DNA of 21,874 nucleotides from Pinguiococcus pyrenoidosus (taxonomy: Eukaryota > Sar > Pinguiophyceae > Pinguiochrysidales > Pinguiochrysidaceae), in contig JAAMXY010001573.1 of assembly GCA_019677205.1 (NCBI GenBank), positions 1 to 21,874 of the forward strand. The letters are read 5' to 3'. The position numbers were made by a program, and so were the translations under genes. The stretch's first letter is position 1; every line of letters starts with the position of its first letter. Positions 1-8,509 of the stretch are shown piece after piece. Under the pieces are notes generated by a model. It did no database searches. It saw nothing but the letters and a program-made list of their open reading frames with translations, and was not told where the DNA came from.

Positions 1-569
1 GGGTTTGATTACGAATAGGACGCACCGCTTCGGAGCAAGTGGTTCGGTGATGGGCAAATTCTGATTTATATTGAAATATTTCATCTTTGAATCTCCTCTT
101 TCGCGAGTCTTGATTGGTAACTCATATGTATTTTAAAATTTTCAATACTATCAACGGCCACCCTGGCCAATCCTTGCCTGACCGTTTCTTGCGAAATTGG
201 CTCGAGGAGCGCCACGCCCATATTTCCCGATGCCAAAGCTCAATAGCGAGAGGCCTAGATTTCTGTCAAGTTTCTTCGCGCGTCCCTAAGGCAGCTGTAT
301 CACGGCTTCAACACGCCCCGAAATCCGAGCACGTCCGCCGCGAAAGCCGGCGCCGCGCGCGTCCGCAGCCGTCGCCTGTTTCTCAGTTTCTCATTTCGTC
401 GCTCCTCTTTACGCATCGATTCAGCGCCAGGACGTGGGAGAGCTCTGCATGGTGTTCGGAGCCGGGCTCTCTCTGAAAGCGCCTTCGCTTTGAAAAGCTG
501 AAGATCGGTCTCTCGTCCTCGTTCGAATCCGTCCGCGGCTGACGCTCAGGCGCTCTCATTGCTTCAGAT
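1..569. other. Upstream intergenic region, no gene recognised
   Basis: The first 130 bases are AT-richer; the rest resembles the flank of the next gene. A short open frame on the plus strand (about 114-476) has no ATG at its beginning and no recognisable domain, so I do not call it. The region presumably holds the promoter and 5' leader of the ArfGAP-DENN gene. No tRNA or repeat was seen; a GTTCGAATCC string near 519 resembles a tRNA B-box but the flanks do not pair. Confidence 0.5.
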
Positions 570-3500
570 ATGAGCTTGAACATTCACAGGGAGCTTCGCA
601 CGCTCATCACGCGCAGGGATAATCGGTTCTGCGCGGACTGCACCGTGGCGCTCACGGCGCCCAAGACCATCTTCGTTTCTATGAGGTTCTCGGCCTTCGT
701 GTGCCTCGAGTGCGCGGGAGTCCACCGCTCGTTCGGCACGCACATCACGCGCGTGCGCTCGGTGGTGCTGGACAAGTGGACCGATGAGGACATCGAGGCC
801 GTGAAAGGGGGCAACCAGATGTGCAACAACGTGTATGAACACTACGTCCCCAGGACTTGGATCGACCTGAAGCCGCAGCCCGGAGCGGATCGAGACCACC
901 GGCGCCAGTGGATCGAGAACAAGTACGTGGCGAGGCTCTTCATCCTGCCGAATCTCGTGGAAGCGGACGAGCGGTCGGGAGGTCGGCATGCGCGTGGCGG
1001 AGATTCGCTGAAGCTGCCGATCCGGCTCGTGGACTGCTTCGTTGTTGTGGCGCCGGGCGACCTCAAGCTCGATCCCCGGCAGGCGTCGCTGGTCGATGCC
1101 CCGCCTGAGTCGATCAGGTTCCAGCCGAGGATAGCGGACTGCTATCCATCCATGCAAGATGAGCCGGGCCGGGCCCCGCCGGAGCACCTGGCCCAGTTCG
1201 TCACGCCGGGACCGTGCACGCTGTTGCGCCGCGAGAAACCCCCCACCGCTTTTTCCTTCGTCCTCACCGCGGTGACGAGCGTAAAGCAGCACGGCGTGGC
1301 GCTCGTCATCTGGGAAGAGAAGGAGGTGCAGGATCTTGCGCCTTGGTTCGAGAAAGTACCGCCCGAAGAACGGCCCCGCTGGCTGACGTCGGCGGCGTCA
1401 CAGGACTACGTCAACATCGTGTTCGTGCCGAAGACGCTCGTTTTGCTGTCGCACTATCCGTTCTACGGCGTTTTTCAGCAGTTCCTCACAGAGCTCTACC
1501 GCGTTAGCTTGAGTACTTCGCCGCTTCCGATTGAGCGATACATCGCGAGCTTCGTGTCGGAGACGCCCCTGCCTCCGCAGGGACAAGTCACTGTGCAGTA
1601 TCCGCTTCCAGACCGCACGCTGCTCATTGCGAGGCCGCCGAAGAATCGACTGCCGATGGCGAACTTCAGCTACCGCGCGCTGTTCGCATGCCTGAGCCTG
1701 GAAAATGCGTTGGCCGTCTTCGGAAGCTTGCTGCTGGAGAACCGGGTCGCCGTCTTCAGCCGATACGTGAGCATCTTGACCCCCGTGACGGAGGCCCTGC
1801 TGTCTCTCCTCTTCCCCTTTGACTGGCAGGGGGCCTTCATCCCTGTGATTCCCCAGGCGATGGTCGACATGCTGGAAGCGCCCGTGCCGTTCCTGCTTGG
1901 CTGCCATCGCAAGTTCCTCGATGAGACGCCGCAGCGGAGGTGGCCCGAGGGCGTCGTCATGGTCGACTTGGACAGGGACGAGGTGCACCTGGGCCTCGAT
2001 GAGGAGTCGAGGACGCCCCGCAGCTCGCCCGCGCTGCCGACGAAGGAAGCTCGCAAGCTGAAGGAAGCGCTTCGAGAGCACGCCAGCCCGGCCTACGGCC
2101 TGATTGAACGGAGGCGCAGGCAGCATCTCGCGGAGGCGGCGTCCCGCAGGACATCTCAGCAAGGGCCTCGGAGGGCTTCGATAGTCGGTGGTGCCGTCGA
2201 CGAAGTGGAGAATGATGACGACGACTACCTCGGGCCTGATGCGGCGTTTCCGGACCACGGCATCATGCCCATCATCAATTGGTCGCACGATCAGGGGATG
2301 AGCTCCTCGAACACCTATCAGTCCAATGCGCAAGGGCAGCAGAAGACGGGGCTCCTTGAAGGGCCGGGCTGGTCTGGCGCGCACATCCTTGACGCCGATG
2401 GAAACGAGGATCCCAGCAAGACCGGCGGTGACGGATTCAGCGCCGAGGGAATCCGCGCAGCGTTCTTGAGATTCTTTGTGTCGACGTTCCGCGAGTACTC
2501 GAGATTCGTGCGTCCCGCAGAACAGACCAAAATCTCGAAGAGCTACGAAGTGCCGCGGCTTTTTGACGAAGCCGGATTCCTGCAGGCGTCTCACCACCTC
2601 TCCCACGACAGTCATGGCTTCCTCACGACTCTGCTGCAAAGCCAGATGTTCGAGCGCTTCCTGGAGGAGAGAAGCTTCCAGCCGGATCGGCCCGAGATCC
2701 GTTTCTTTGATGAGTCGATCTTGCAGAAGCGCAACCGCAGCGTGCAGACAAGGACAAAGCACGCAACGCCGTTCCTCGACGACACGGAGAACGACTTTCG
2801 AGAAATATTCATGTGTCAGCCACCGTCTCCGTACGGTCTGTCGGCGAACTCGGAGTACGTGTACCTTCATGGCTTCCCAACGATGGAGGCCGCCAACTTC
2901 GGTGTCATCCGGCCGCCGCGCAGGCTCTTCAAGATTCCCGAGCAGCTCCGTCGCAAGAGGATTAACGCGAGGCAAGGGGGAAAGAACGGTCTGAGCTTCG
3001 AGCAAATCGTGGAGAAGTCCTACAAGAATGCAAGCAAGCGTGGACGTGCTCGGTCTGGCCGCAGCGCCGCGGAAAGAGCGACGTCCGCTGATTCGCGCCC
3101 TGAGGTCGACGAAGACGAGAAATCGAATCTGGCGCCTGGCATCAACGTGGACGCCCTCCTGGCTTCCGTCGTGGCATTGCAGTCCTTGATGCGCATGCAG
3201 GTGGCGAAGAAGAGAATAGAGAGAATGCACGCGGCAGCGCGGACCGTTCAGGCCCACTTTCGGGCCTGGAAAGCTGGCGAGCGAGCTCGCGTCAACTGGG
3301 CGCAGCTGCAGGAGGTGGTTCTGCTTATCCAGCGCAGTATTCGCGGACGCCTAGCTCGCGATGCCGCGCGCCGGCGGCGGGAGGCCGCTCGCACCGTCCA
3401 GTCCTTCATGAGAATGCACTGCCGTCGAAAGCAGTTCTGGCGGCTGCGAGATGCGGCGACGCTTGTCCAGGCTGTCGAGCGGATGCGTCGGTCTGTGCGG

Positions 3501-4196
3501 GCATACCGGACGATCCGCACCCTGGTCGTGCGAATGCAGGCGGCTTTCAGGGGTTTCGTGCAGCGCAAGGAGTCCCTCAAGGAACGCAAGTTCCTGCTGA
3601 CCACGATGCGCAGTTTGCTCTACAGGCTCTGGAACCTAGCGCACACGCCTCTTCGTGATCGGTCGAAATTCTGGCTGCTTTTCCAGGGGCATTCGATGCT
3701 GTGCCTGGCTCTCCATCACCAAGAACTTGAGCGCGTGGCACGACTTCTGGGTATCTTGGACCCGTCGCACCTTCGTAGTCCGCACTTCAGCTACCGGAGG
3801 CAGTTCGACGAAGTCGAGCGGTGGCTCCAGAACCCGGCTCCTGGAGCCACACATCGTACGCGGCCTCACGGCGGCGACGGGAGTGACAAGCAGTCTAGCG
3901 TCGTCGTTGGGGAGAATGTGAAAGACGAAAGCGCTACCTCTGCGAGGGATGAGAAGGAGGAAGGGAGGGAGCAGCCCGGCGCGGCGGATACCGCAGCCGG
4001 GGATGCCGCCAGGCTCCGCCTTCTCGAGGTGGCCAGAACCAACGAATTGCAGGAACGTCGAGATCTGTATCTCAGGCTCAAGAAAAGCTCTACGGACGAG
4101 ATCAAGTCCAGCTTCTTCAAGATGTTCAAGCTTGAGTCTGAGAAGAAGCGAAAGCGTACGCTTGCGCAGATCGTTTGGTCTGACGACGACAGGTAA
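570..4196 (+). CDS. ArfGAP-DENN-IQ multidomain protein (putative Arf/Rab GTPase regulator)
   Basis: Uninterrupted 1208-aa frame from ATG 570 to TAA 4194. Residues about 6-125 form an ArfGAP zinc finger: C21, C24, C45, C48, followed by AGVHR with the expected catalytic arginine finger R53, and the usual W-x-ENKYV helix near 114-120. The Cys spacing is CX2C-X20-CX2C; the family norm is X16, so there is a four-residue insertion (TVAL). Residues about 152-250 resemble uDENN (LVDCFVVV, then FSFVLTAV), 275-475 cDENN (LLSHYPFYGVF, LLLENRVAVFS, PFDWQGAFIPVIP), and about 625-715 dDENN. Residues 865-1000 carry several IQ-like calmodulin-binding motifs (VQAHFRAWKAGERAR, IQRSIRGRLAR, MQAAFRGFVQRK). ArfGAP domains stimulate GTP hydrolysis on Arf; DENN domains are Rab exchange factors; both act at membranes. 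The fusion suggests coupling of Arf inactivation to Rab activation under calcium/calmodulin control, which is inference. Domain recognition is strong; substrates are unknown. No splice signals are needed. Confidence 0.92.
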   Translation: MSLNIHRELRTLITRRDNRFCADCTVALTAPKTIFVSMRFSAFVCLECAGVHRSFGTHITRVRSVVLDKWTDEDIEAVKGGNQMCNNVYEHYVPRTWIDLKPQPGADRDHRRQWIENKYVARLFILPNLVEADERSGGRHARGGDSLKLPIRLVDCFVVVAPGDLKLDPRQASLVDAPPESIRFQPRIADCYPSMQDEPGRAPPEHLAQFVTPGPCTLLRREKPPTAFSFVLTAVTSVKQHGVALVIWEEKEVQDLAPWFEKVPPEERPRWLTSAASQDYVNIVFVPKTLVLLSHYPFYGVFQQFLTELYRVSLSTSPLPIERYIASFVSETPLPPQGQVTVQYPLPDRTLLIARPPKNRLPMANFSYRALFACLSLENALAVFGSLLLENRVAVFSRYVSILTPVTEALLSLLFPFDWQGAFIPVIPQAMVDMLEAPVPFLLGCHRKFLDETPQRRWPEGVVMVDLDRDEVHLGLDEESRTPRSSPALPTKEARKLKEALREHASPAYGLIERRRRQHLAEAASRRTSQQGPRRASIVGGAVDEVENDDDDYLGPDAAFPDHGIMPIINWSHDQGMSSSNTYQSNAQGQQKTGLLEGPGWSGAHILDADGNEDPSKTGGDGFSAEGIRAAFLRFFVSTFREYSRFVRPAEQTKISKSYEVPRLFDEAGFLQASHHLSHDSHGFLTTLLQSQMFERFLEERSFQPDRPEIRFFDESILQKRNRSVQTRTKHATPFLDDTENDFREIFMCQPPSPYGLSANSEYVYLHGFPTMEAANFGVIRPPRRLFKIPEQLRRKRINARQGGKNGLSFEQIVEKSYKNASKRGRARSGRSAAERATSADSRPEVDEDEKSNLAPGINVDALLASVVALQSLMRMQVAKKRIERMHAAARTVQAHFRAWKAGERARVNWAQLQEVVLLIQRSIRGRLARDAARRRREAARTVQSFMRMHCRRKQFWRLRDAATLVQAVERMRRSVRAYRTIRTLVVRMQAAFRGFVQRKESLKERKFLLTTMRSLLYRLWNLAHTPLRDRSKFWLLFQGHSMLCLALHHQELERVARLLGILDPSHLRSPHFSYRRQFDEVERWLQNPAPGATHRTRPHGGDGSDKQSSVVVGENVKDESATSARDEKEEGREQPGAADTAAGDAARLRLLEVARTNELQERRDLYLRLKKSSTDEIKSSFFKMFKLESEKKRKRTLAQIVWSDDDR

Positions 4197-4928
4197 TCAA
4201 GAAAGGACCCCAGCAGAAATGCTCTGCGTTCATCTAAAGCGAAGCAATCCAAACAGAGCTGGCTTAGCGCGAGCAGATGCCAGTGCGGAAGTCGTCGTGG
4301 CAACCTTTGATGCCGATATGAGGTAGGACACGTCCACGGAGACCTCGTGCCAAGCTCCAGCTACATCTGACGAGGACCTTGTTGGAAACACAGGACTCGC
4401 GACTGGGTCGAGGAACTTCGGGCGCAAAGAATCCGCTACGATGTGTTAACGACGGTGCAGGCATGTCTCCTGACGATCCAAGAGCATCGTCAGGTCACGA
4501 GGACCCTAGTCTCGTTGGGCCGGTAGGGATGAAGCGACTTGCATGGGGCTCTGCGTGCTTACTCTAAGCAATTCGTTGCCTTACGTTTCGAGAAGGGATG
4601 CTCGGAGTTCTGCGAAGTATCCGCTCAAGCCGCTTCAGGGGTGCCACAAGGAGGCCCTCTCCGCACTGGGCTTTTAGCCATGACGGCATCGTTGTGCCGC
4701 GGCAGTCGAGAATTTCAATCGCGACAGCGTGCTGTTCACCCGTTTGCAAGAGCTTTGATGCGAAGCGCGATGTGAGTTGACGCTGCTTGCGATTCTGGGG
4801 GGGTGCCAAGAAGGATGCCACTCGCTACGCCCGTGTGGTGATTGCGGCCATGGTGCGAGGACTTCATCACAGGCGACGGACGCAGTGAAGAGCGGAGAGA
4901 CAAAAGAAGCCCATTTCCAATAATGCTT
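4197..4928. other. Convergent intergenic gap between ArfGAP-DENN and RGS genes
   Basis: This 732-bp spacer separates two genes that end toward each other, so it should hold both 3' ends. Short open frames occur on both strands but none starts with ATG in a convincing context or shows a complete domain. The only suggestive content is a short reverse-transcriptase-like stretch listed separately at 4539-4775. Confidence 0.5.
4539..4775 (+). mobile_element. Possible decayed reverse transcriptase fragment
   Basis: Conceptual translation contains YSKQFVALRF, then about 20 residues later SGVPQGGPL followed by LL. This order matches the KQFV...GVPQG block of non-LTR reverse transcriptases (finger/palm motifs preceding the catalytic box). 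No YxDD catalytic motif follows in any plus frame before 4928, and the frame begins with TTG, so if real it is a short dead remnant. The antisense strand is also open here, so chance cannot be excluded. Confidence 0.22.
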
Positions 4929-7520
4929 TTAGAGGTGCTGTGCATTTACAGCGTCCTTGTATCTTTCATAGAAGTCACTGTTGAGAAAGTTCTGGAAGGC
5001 GTCCTGCTCCATCAGCTTGAGCACGTCGGCCTGCGCTTCGGCGAAGAGCGTTTTCGAGGGATTCACCAGATTGCGGAGGATCTTCTCCTTTTGCTCCCCG
5101 CTGATGTTCACCTGCTGGCGCGCGCCGTCGACGATATACTTGGAGCAGATCTTTCTAGCCTTCAATTGCATGTAGTCCTTGCCCGGGATGTGCGGAAAGT
5201 CCTGCGCTTCGAGCCAGAACAGGATGTTCTCGTCGCAGTGCTGATGGACACTGAACTCCTTAAAGTACGTGCAGCCCGTGGACGTCGCCAAGAGATCCCT
5301 CAGGCTTGTCACCGGAGCCGCCTGTGTTCTCGCCGGGTCACCTACCGACCCGAGGGAGAAGGACGTCACCGGGACGGGCTCCGCTCGTCGCTTGGGCAGC
5401 TTGTCACAGATCTCCACGAAGGCTGCAGTCTTGGCGAACTTGGGATACATCACTCGGTCCAGGAACTCGTAGATCTCCCTCTGCACCTCCTGGAAGGTCT
5501 GCGGAGAGGCGTTCTCGAGATGGGCCTCCACCGCCTCCAGCGCGCCCTTGGATATCTGTATCTTGGACACCGCCTTCTCGCTGAGGTACTTGCGAAATAG
5601 CTTCCGCGCTCGGGTCTGAAGGAAGTGGTTGGTGGGCAGCCTCTTGTAGTCCTCCACCTCCAGGTAGAAGAGCAGGGCCGGGCTGCAGAACTCGCCGTCC
5701 AGGAAGTTCTTGAAGGCGTTGGCGGTCTCATGGTGGCTGAGCAGCTCGATGAGCGGCACGGTAGGCGCCGCGTGATGCTTCTGGCTGCTGACGGACGACG
5801 ACTTGCTCTTGTCGAGGCTTCGCAGGTCGCTGGAAGCGGACCCTCCCACCGCGGCGCTGCGGTACTCCTTGGATCTGCGGAAGGCCGGGAAGTCGTCGCA
5901 GAGCAGCCTCTCGAAGATCCAGTCCTGGGTCTGGTCGAACATGCGCTGGTCGCAGAGGTCGATGCGCGTAAGCACCTGCAGGCGGAGGTCTGCGGGGATG
6001 GACAGCTCCAGGCGCGCACCACGCTTCACGAACTTGTCGAAGATCTTCAGCGCGTGGCTCTTGATGTACGCAGTCTTGGTGGGCGGTATGCTCTGGAAGT
6101 TCTGCACGTCCAGCCAGAACAGAATGAACTTCTCCAGGCCTCGCGAGCTCAGGAAGCGCTTGAACACCTTGAGGCTCACCGCGTGCTCCCGATTCAGGAG
6201 CGCCTTGAGCTCTGCGTCAAGGTCACTGTAGTCGGACACGGACGAGACGCGGCCGCTGGGCACTGTGGCGTTGGAGCTCTTGGCCTTGCGCACGGCGTCT
6301 TCCGTCGGGGAGGCCAGGAAGTTGATGGGCGACCTGGTGGACGATCTGGCCGACCAAGCCTCCTGTCTCTTTCTGGACGCCAAGTACTCCATGTGCTCGG
6401 GGCTGCGCAGGAAGTGGGGAAAGGCGTCCATGAGCATACGCCCGAACACCAGGCTTTGCGCGTCCTGGAAGAGACCGGGCCGAATCTCCGGCGAGTTGTT
6501 CAGCTCCTGCGACAGCTTGCTGCTTATGTCGTTCGACAGGTGGATGCTCGCCGGCGCGCCGATGCGCAAGTAGTGCTCGTAGATCTTGTGTGCGCGCATG
6601 TGGAAGTAGTGCATGCGGCTCTCGGACAGGTCCTCCTCGTCCGCATCCAGCACGGACTCGAACATGAGACGGAAGTCCAACGTGTCCCAGTAGAACAGAA
6701 GCAGGCTCTCGTCCCCGCGCTGCGCCAAGAAACTCCGCCATTGCTGCGCGTGCGGCACATTGTTCAGCACTTCCTGCAGGCGCGAGGCCTGCTGCAGCAG
6801 GTTCTTGGCCAGGAAGCGGGTCTTCTTGATGTGTGAGTGCGACTTGTGCTGCAGCGCGGCGTGCAGGCCGTCCTTGGTCTTGCATTCGCGGAAGTGCGGG
6901 AACACCTCCACCTGGAGGAAGTCGAAGGCCTCCTGCTTCACGCTCTCGAAGACGGCGGCCTCTGCGTCGCTTCCGCGGGCACCGAACACCGTGTGCTTGA
7001 CCTCGTCCACCAGGATGGATGAGATGGGCACGCGCAGCGTGGCGCCGATCATGAAGTAGCGCTCCACGGTCTTCTCCGCCAGCATGCTGCGCACAACGGG
7101 GCGCTGGCACAGGATGAGCTCGGACGCGTCGAAGTACAGCTGCAGGAAGTTGCGGGCCACCTTGGGTGCACTGAGCTGTGACTGACCGCTGGAGATGAAG
7201 CGGTCCAACTTGACAGACAGATCCGGGTCAGCCAAGACGTCGTCCAAGCGGATGCTGTCGAGCGCCGGGAGCGCCGCCGTGGAGCTGGGCTCCTGCAGCT
7301 TCACCACGTTGGCCACGGTGTCCTTGACGATGTTCCGCTCAGTTCGCACGCGAAGCGCACTGCGCCGCGTCAAAGTGCGCCGGGTGGAGGCGGACATGTC
7401 CTCAGAGACCGAGATGCGATCGTTCTCGTTGAGGCTCGGAGACACCCGTAGTTTGGAGCTGGGTGGCACTCGTTTCCGCCGTCGTGCTCTCCACTTTTCG
7501 CACGCGCACCAGCAATGCAT
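4929..7520 (-). CDS. Protein with five tandem RGS-type domains
   Basis: Intronless minus-strand frame ending at TAA 4929-4931. The frame is open to 7607 but its first codon there is TTG; the first ATG is at 7520 (863 aa) and a second plausible one at 7397 (822 aa). Numbering from 7607, RGS-like units lie at about 121-242, 277-410, 466-583, 617-735 and 767-885. Each has the pattern of a helix ending in LLFYW/ILFWL plus D-x-x, a central KI(Y/F)xxY helix, and a closing DAFPHF/DDFPAF motif. Unit 1 is degenerate (LQLYFDASEL). Serine-rich linkers separate units 2, 3 and 4. RGS domains bind the GTP form of G-alpha subunits and speed hydrolysis; some RGS-like folds are scaffolds. No DEP, GGL, PX or kinase domain is seen, and no signal peptide or membrane helix. 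The gene is divergent from NAD kinase and convergent with the ArfGAP-DENN gene. Family call is firm; partner and activity are not known. Confidence 0.9.
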   Translation of the reverse strand: MHCWCACEKWRARRRKRVPPSSKLRVSPSLNENDRISVSEDMSASTRRTLTRRSALRVRTERNIVKDTVANVVKLQEPSSTAALPALDSIRLDDVLADPDLSVKLDRFISSGQSQLSAPKVARNFLQLYFDASELILCQRPVVRSMLAEKTVERYFMIGATLRVPISSILVDEVKHTVFGARGSDAEAAVFESVKQEAFDFLQVEVFPHFRECKTKDGLHAALQHKSHSHIKKTRFLAKNLLQQASRLQEVLNNVPHAQQWRSFLAQRGDESLLLFYWDTLDFRLMFESVLDADEEDLSESRMHYFHMRAHKIYEHYLRIGAPASIHLSNDISSKLSQELNNSPEIRPGLFQDAQSLVFGRMLMDAFPHFLRSPEHMEYLASRKRQEAWSARSSTRSPINFLASPTEDAVRKAKSSNATVPSGRVSSVSDYSDLDAELKALLNREHAVSLKVFKRFLSSRGLEKFILFWLDVQNFQSIPPTKTAYIKSHALKIFDKFVKRGARLELSIPADLRLQVLTRIDLCDQRMFDQTQDWIFERLLCDDFPAFRRSKEYRSAAVGGSASSDLRSLDKSKSSSVSSQKHHAAPTVPLIELLSHHETANAFKNFLDGEFCSPALLFYLEVEDYKRLPTNHFLQTRARKLFRKYLSEKAVSKIQISKGALEAVEAHLENASPQTFQEVQREIYEFLDRVMYPKFAKTAAFVEICDKLPKRRAEPVPVTSFSLGSVGDPARTQAAPVTSLRDLLATSTGCTYFKEFSVHQHCDENILFWLEAQDFPHIPGKDYMQLKARKICSKYIVDGARQQVNISGEQKEKILRNLVNPSKTLFAEAQADVLKLMEQDAFQNFLNSDFYERYKDAVNAQHL

Positions 7521-7882
7521 GCCTGGTTTGGCCCGTGCCCGCGCGCTCAGCAGCCTCCACCCATCCAGGAGCTCCGCCGCACGACACGCACGCACGCCGC
7601 CTCGCAAGCCATCTCTTCATGCGCCAGCGGGGCGCGCCCAAGAGCCCTGCGTTCCCACGGGGTTTTGGACTTGGACTTGGCACTTGGGGCCTCTGGAACC
7701 TCGCGCCTTCGCTTTGGAGGGACAGGGAGGGCAACGACTTGGACCTTCATCTTCTCTTCTTTAACTAAAATCCACGACTTTCACTGCAAAAAGAGGCAGT
7801 GGGCGGGCGAAGGGGGGCAAAGGAAACAGAGGCCAGAGGAAACCTTTCTGAAAAACTACTGTGAAGTGATGGAACGGCGTTT

Positions 7883-8053
7883 GGAGCTTTTGGAGCTTTT
7901 GGAGCTTTTGGAGCTTTCGGAGCTTTTGGCGCTTCTGGAGCTTTTGGCGCTTTTGGCGCTTTTGGAGCTTTCGGAGCTTTTGGAGCTCTCGGAGCTTTTG
8001 GAGCTTCTGGAGCTTTTGGAGCTTTTGGCGCTTCTGGCGCTTTTGGAGCGTTC
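7883..8053. repeat. Minisatellite, 19 tandem 9-bp units (consensus GGAGCTTTT)
   Basis: Nineteen adjacent 9-bp units can be laid out without gaps from 7883. Most are GGAGCTTTT; variants are GGCGCTTTT, GGCGCTTCT, GGAGCTTTC, GGAGCTTCT, GGAGCTCTC and a last GGAGCGTTC. After a 7-base break a further GGAGCTTTG occurs at 8061. Because the unit is a multiple of three, all touched frames stay open: the plus strand reads LEL-type and the minus strand KAP-type repeats. Variation is mostly silent-looking A/C and T/C changes at fixed unit positions. Confidence 0.95.
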
Positions 8054-8180
8054 GGGCTTCGGAGCTTTGACTCGGAGACAACCCAAGAAGAGAAAATCCG
8101 TGAGAAGACGCATTCTGTTCCATTCCCAAAACCAGGAACACCTGGCCTGACAATCCCGACTCGGACCTCGAATCGACCAA

Positions 8181-8210
8181 CCAAGGGGATAAAGTGCTTT
8201 ATCCCCTTGG
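8181..8210. repeat. 14-bp perfect inverted repeat with 2-base spacer
   Basis: CCAAGGGGATAAAG at 8181-8194 is followed by TG and then its exact reverse complement at 8197-8210. The arms contain GGATAA, an I-box/MYB-like core in plants. It lies about 295 bp upstream of the NAD kinase ATG. It could be a dimeric regulator site, a cruciform or a hairpin in a leader RNA; the sequence does not decide. Confidence 0.9.
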
Positions 8211-8490
8211 ACCAACGCTCCTGGAGGGGAGGGAAGGGGAGAGACTCCCGAGCCGAGGGACACTTCTCCGCAATCTGGAATGCCCGGAACGTCCCGGAAT
8301 CTGGAATGACTCTGAAGATCTTGTTTTCATCTTTACGATCGTGGGCGAAGATTTTGTTTTCAGCTTATAAAGAATCATAAGAACATCCGGGATTCGTTCT
8401 CGCTGCGCTTCGACTTGGCTGCGTGGCCATAGGTCAGCGGAAACAGGGGGCTTTGCCAGGCGTGCGCGGCTCAGTGCTCGAGAGACGATC

Positions 8491-8500
8491 CGCGCGCGCG
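8491..8500. repeat. (CG)5 alternating tract next to the NAD kinase start
   Basis: Five CG dinucleotides run directly into the ATG of the two-codon uORF at 8501. Alternating CG can adopt Z-DNA; whether it does so here is unknown. Confidence 0.8.
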
Positions 8501-8509
8501 ATGAAATGA
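8501..8509 (+). promoter_or_regulatory. Two-codon uORF (ATG AAA TGA) overlapping the NAD kinase start
   Basis: ATG 8501, AAA, TGA 8507-8509. The stop codon overlaps the presumed main ATG at 8506-8508 in the next frame. If the 5' leader includes this site, ribosomes would meet the minimal uORF first, and the main protein would need leaky scanning or termination-reinitiation. It depends on the main start being correct. Confidence 0.5.

Larger units (their letters stand above)
7521..8505. promoter_or_regulatory. Shared divergent upstream region of the RGS and NAD kinase genes
   Basis: Both flanking genes are read away from this 985-bp region. It contains a 9-bp minisatellite (7883-8053), a 30-bp inverted repeat (8181-8210), a (CG)5 tract (8491-8500) and a tiny uORF at the NAD kinase start. 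Long open frames cross it on both strands only because a 9-bp repeat without stops stays open; I do not regard these as genes. No TATA box was identified with confidence. Confidence 0.55.

Noticed and set aside
514-540. GTTCGAATCC resembling a tRNA B-box
   Set aside because: Flanking bases do not form a T-arm stem and no A-box or cloverleaf can be built upstream.
1398-3257. 619-codon minus-strand open frame antisense to the ArfGAP-DENN gene
   Set aside because: Arg/His/Leu-rich shadow typical of GC-rich coding DNA, no domain, while the plus strand has clear domains.
5625-6836. 403-codon plus-strand open frame antisense to the RGS gene
   Set aside because: Val/Leu/Gln/Glu-rich shadow frame without motifs; the minus strand carries RGS domains.
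7515-8184. Open frames crossing the 9-bp minisatellite on both strands (Leu/Glu and Lys/Ala/Pro repeats)
   Set aside because: A stop-free 9-bp repeat is open by construction; flanks lack conserved sequence and the minus-strand frames lack an ATG.
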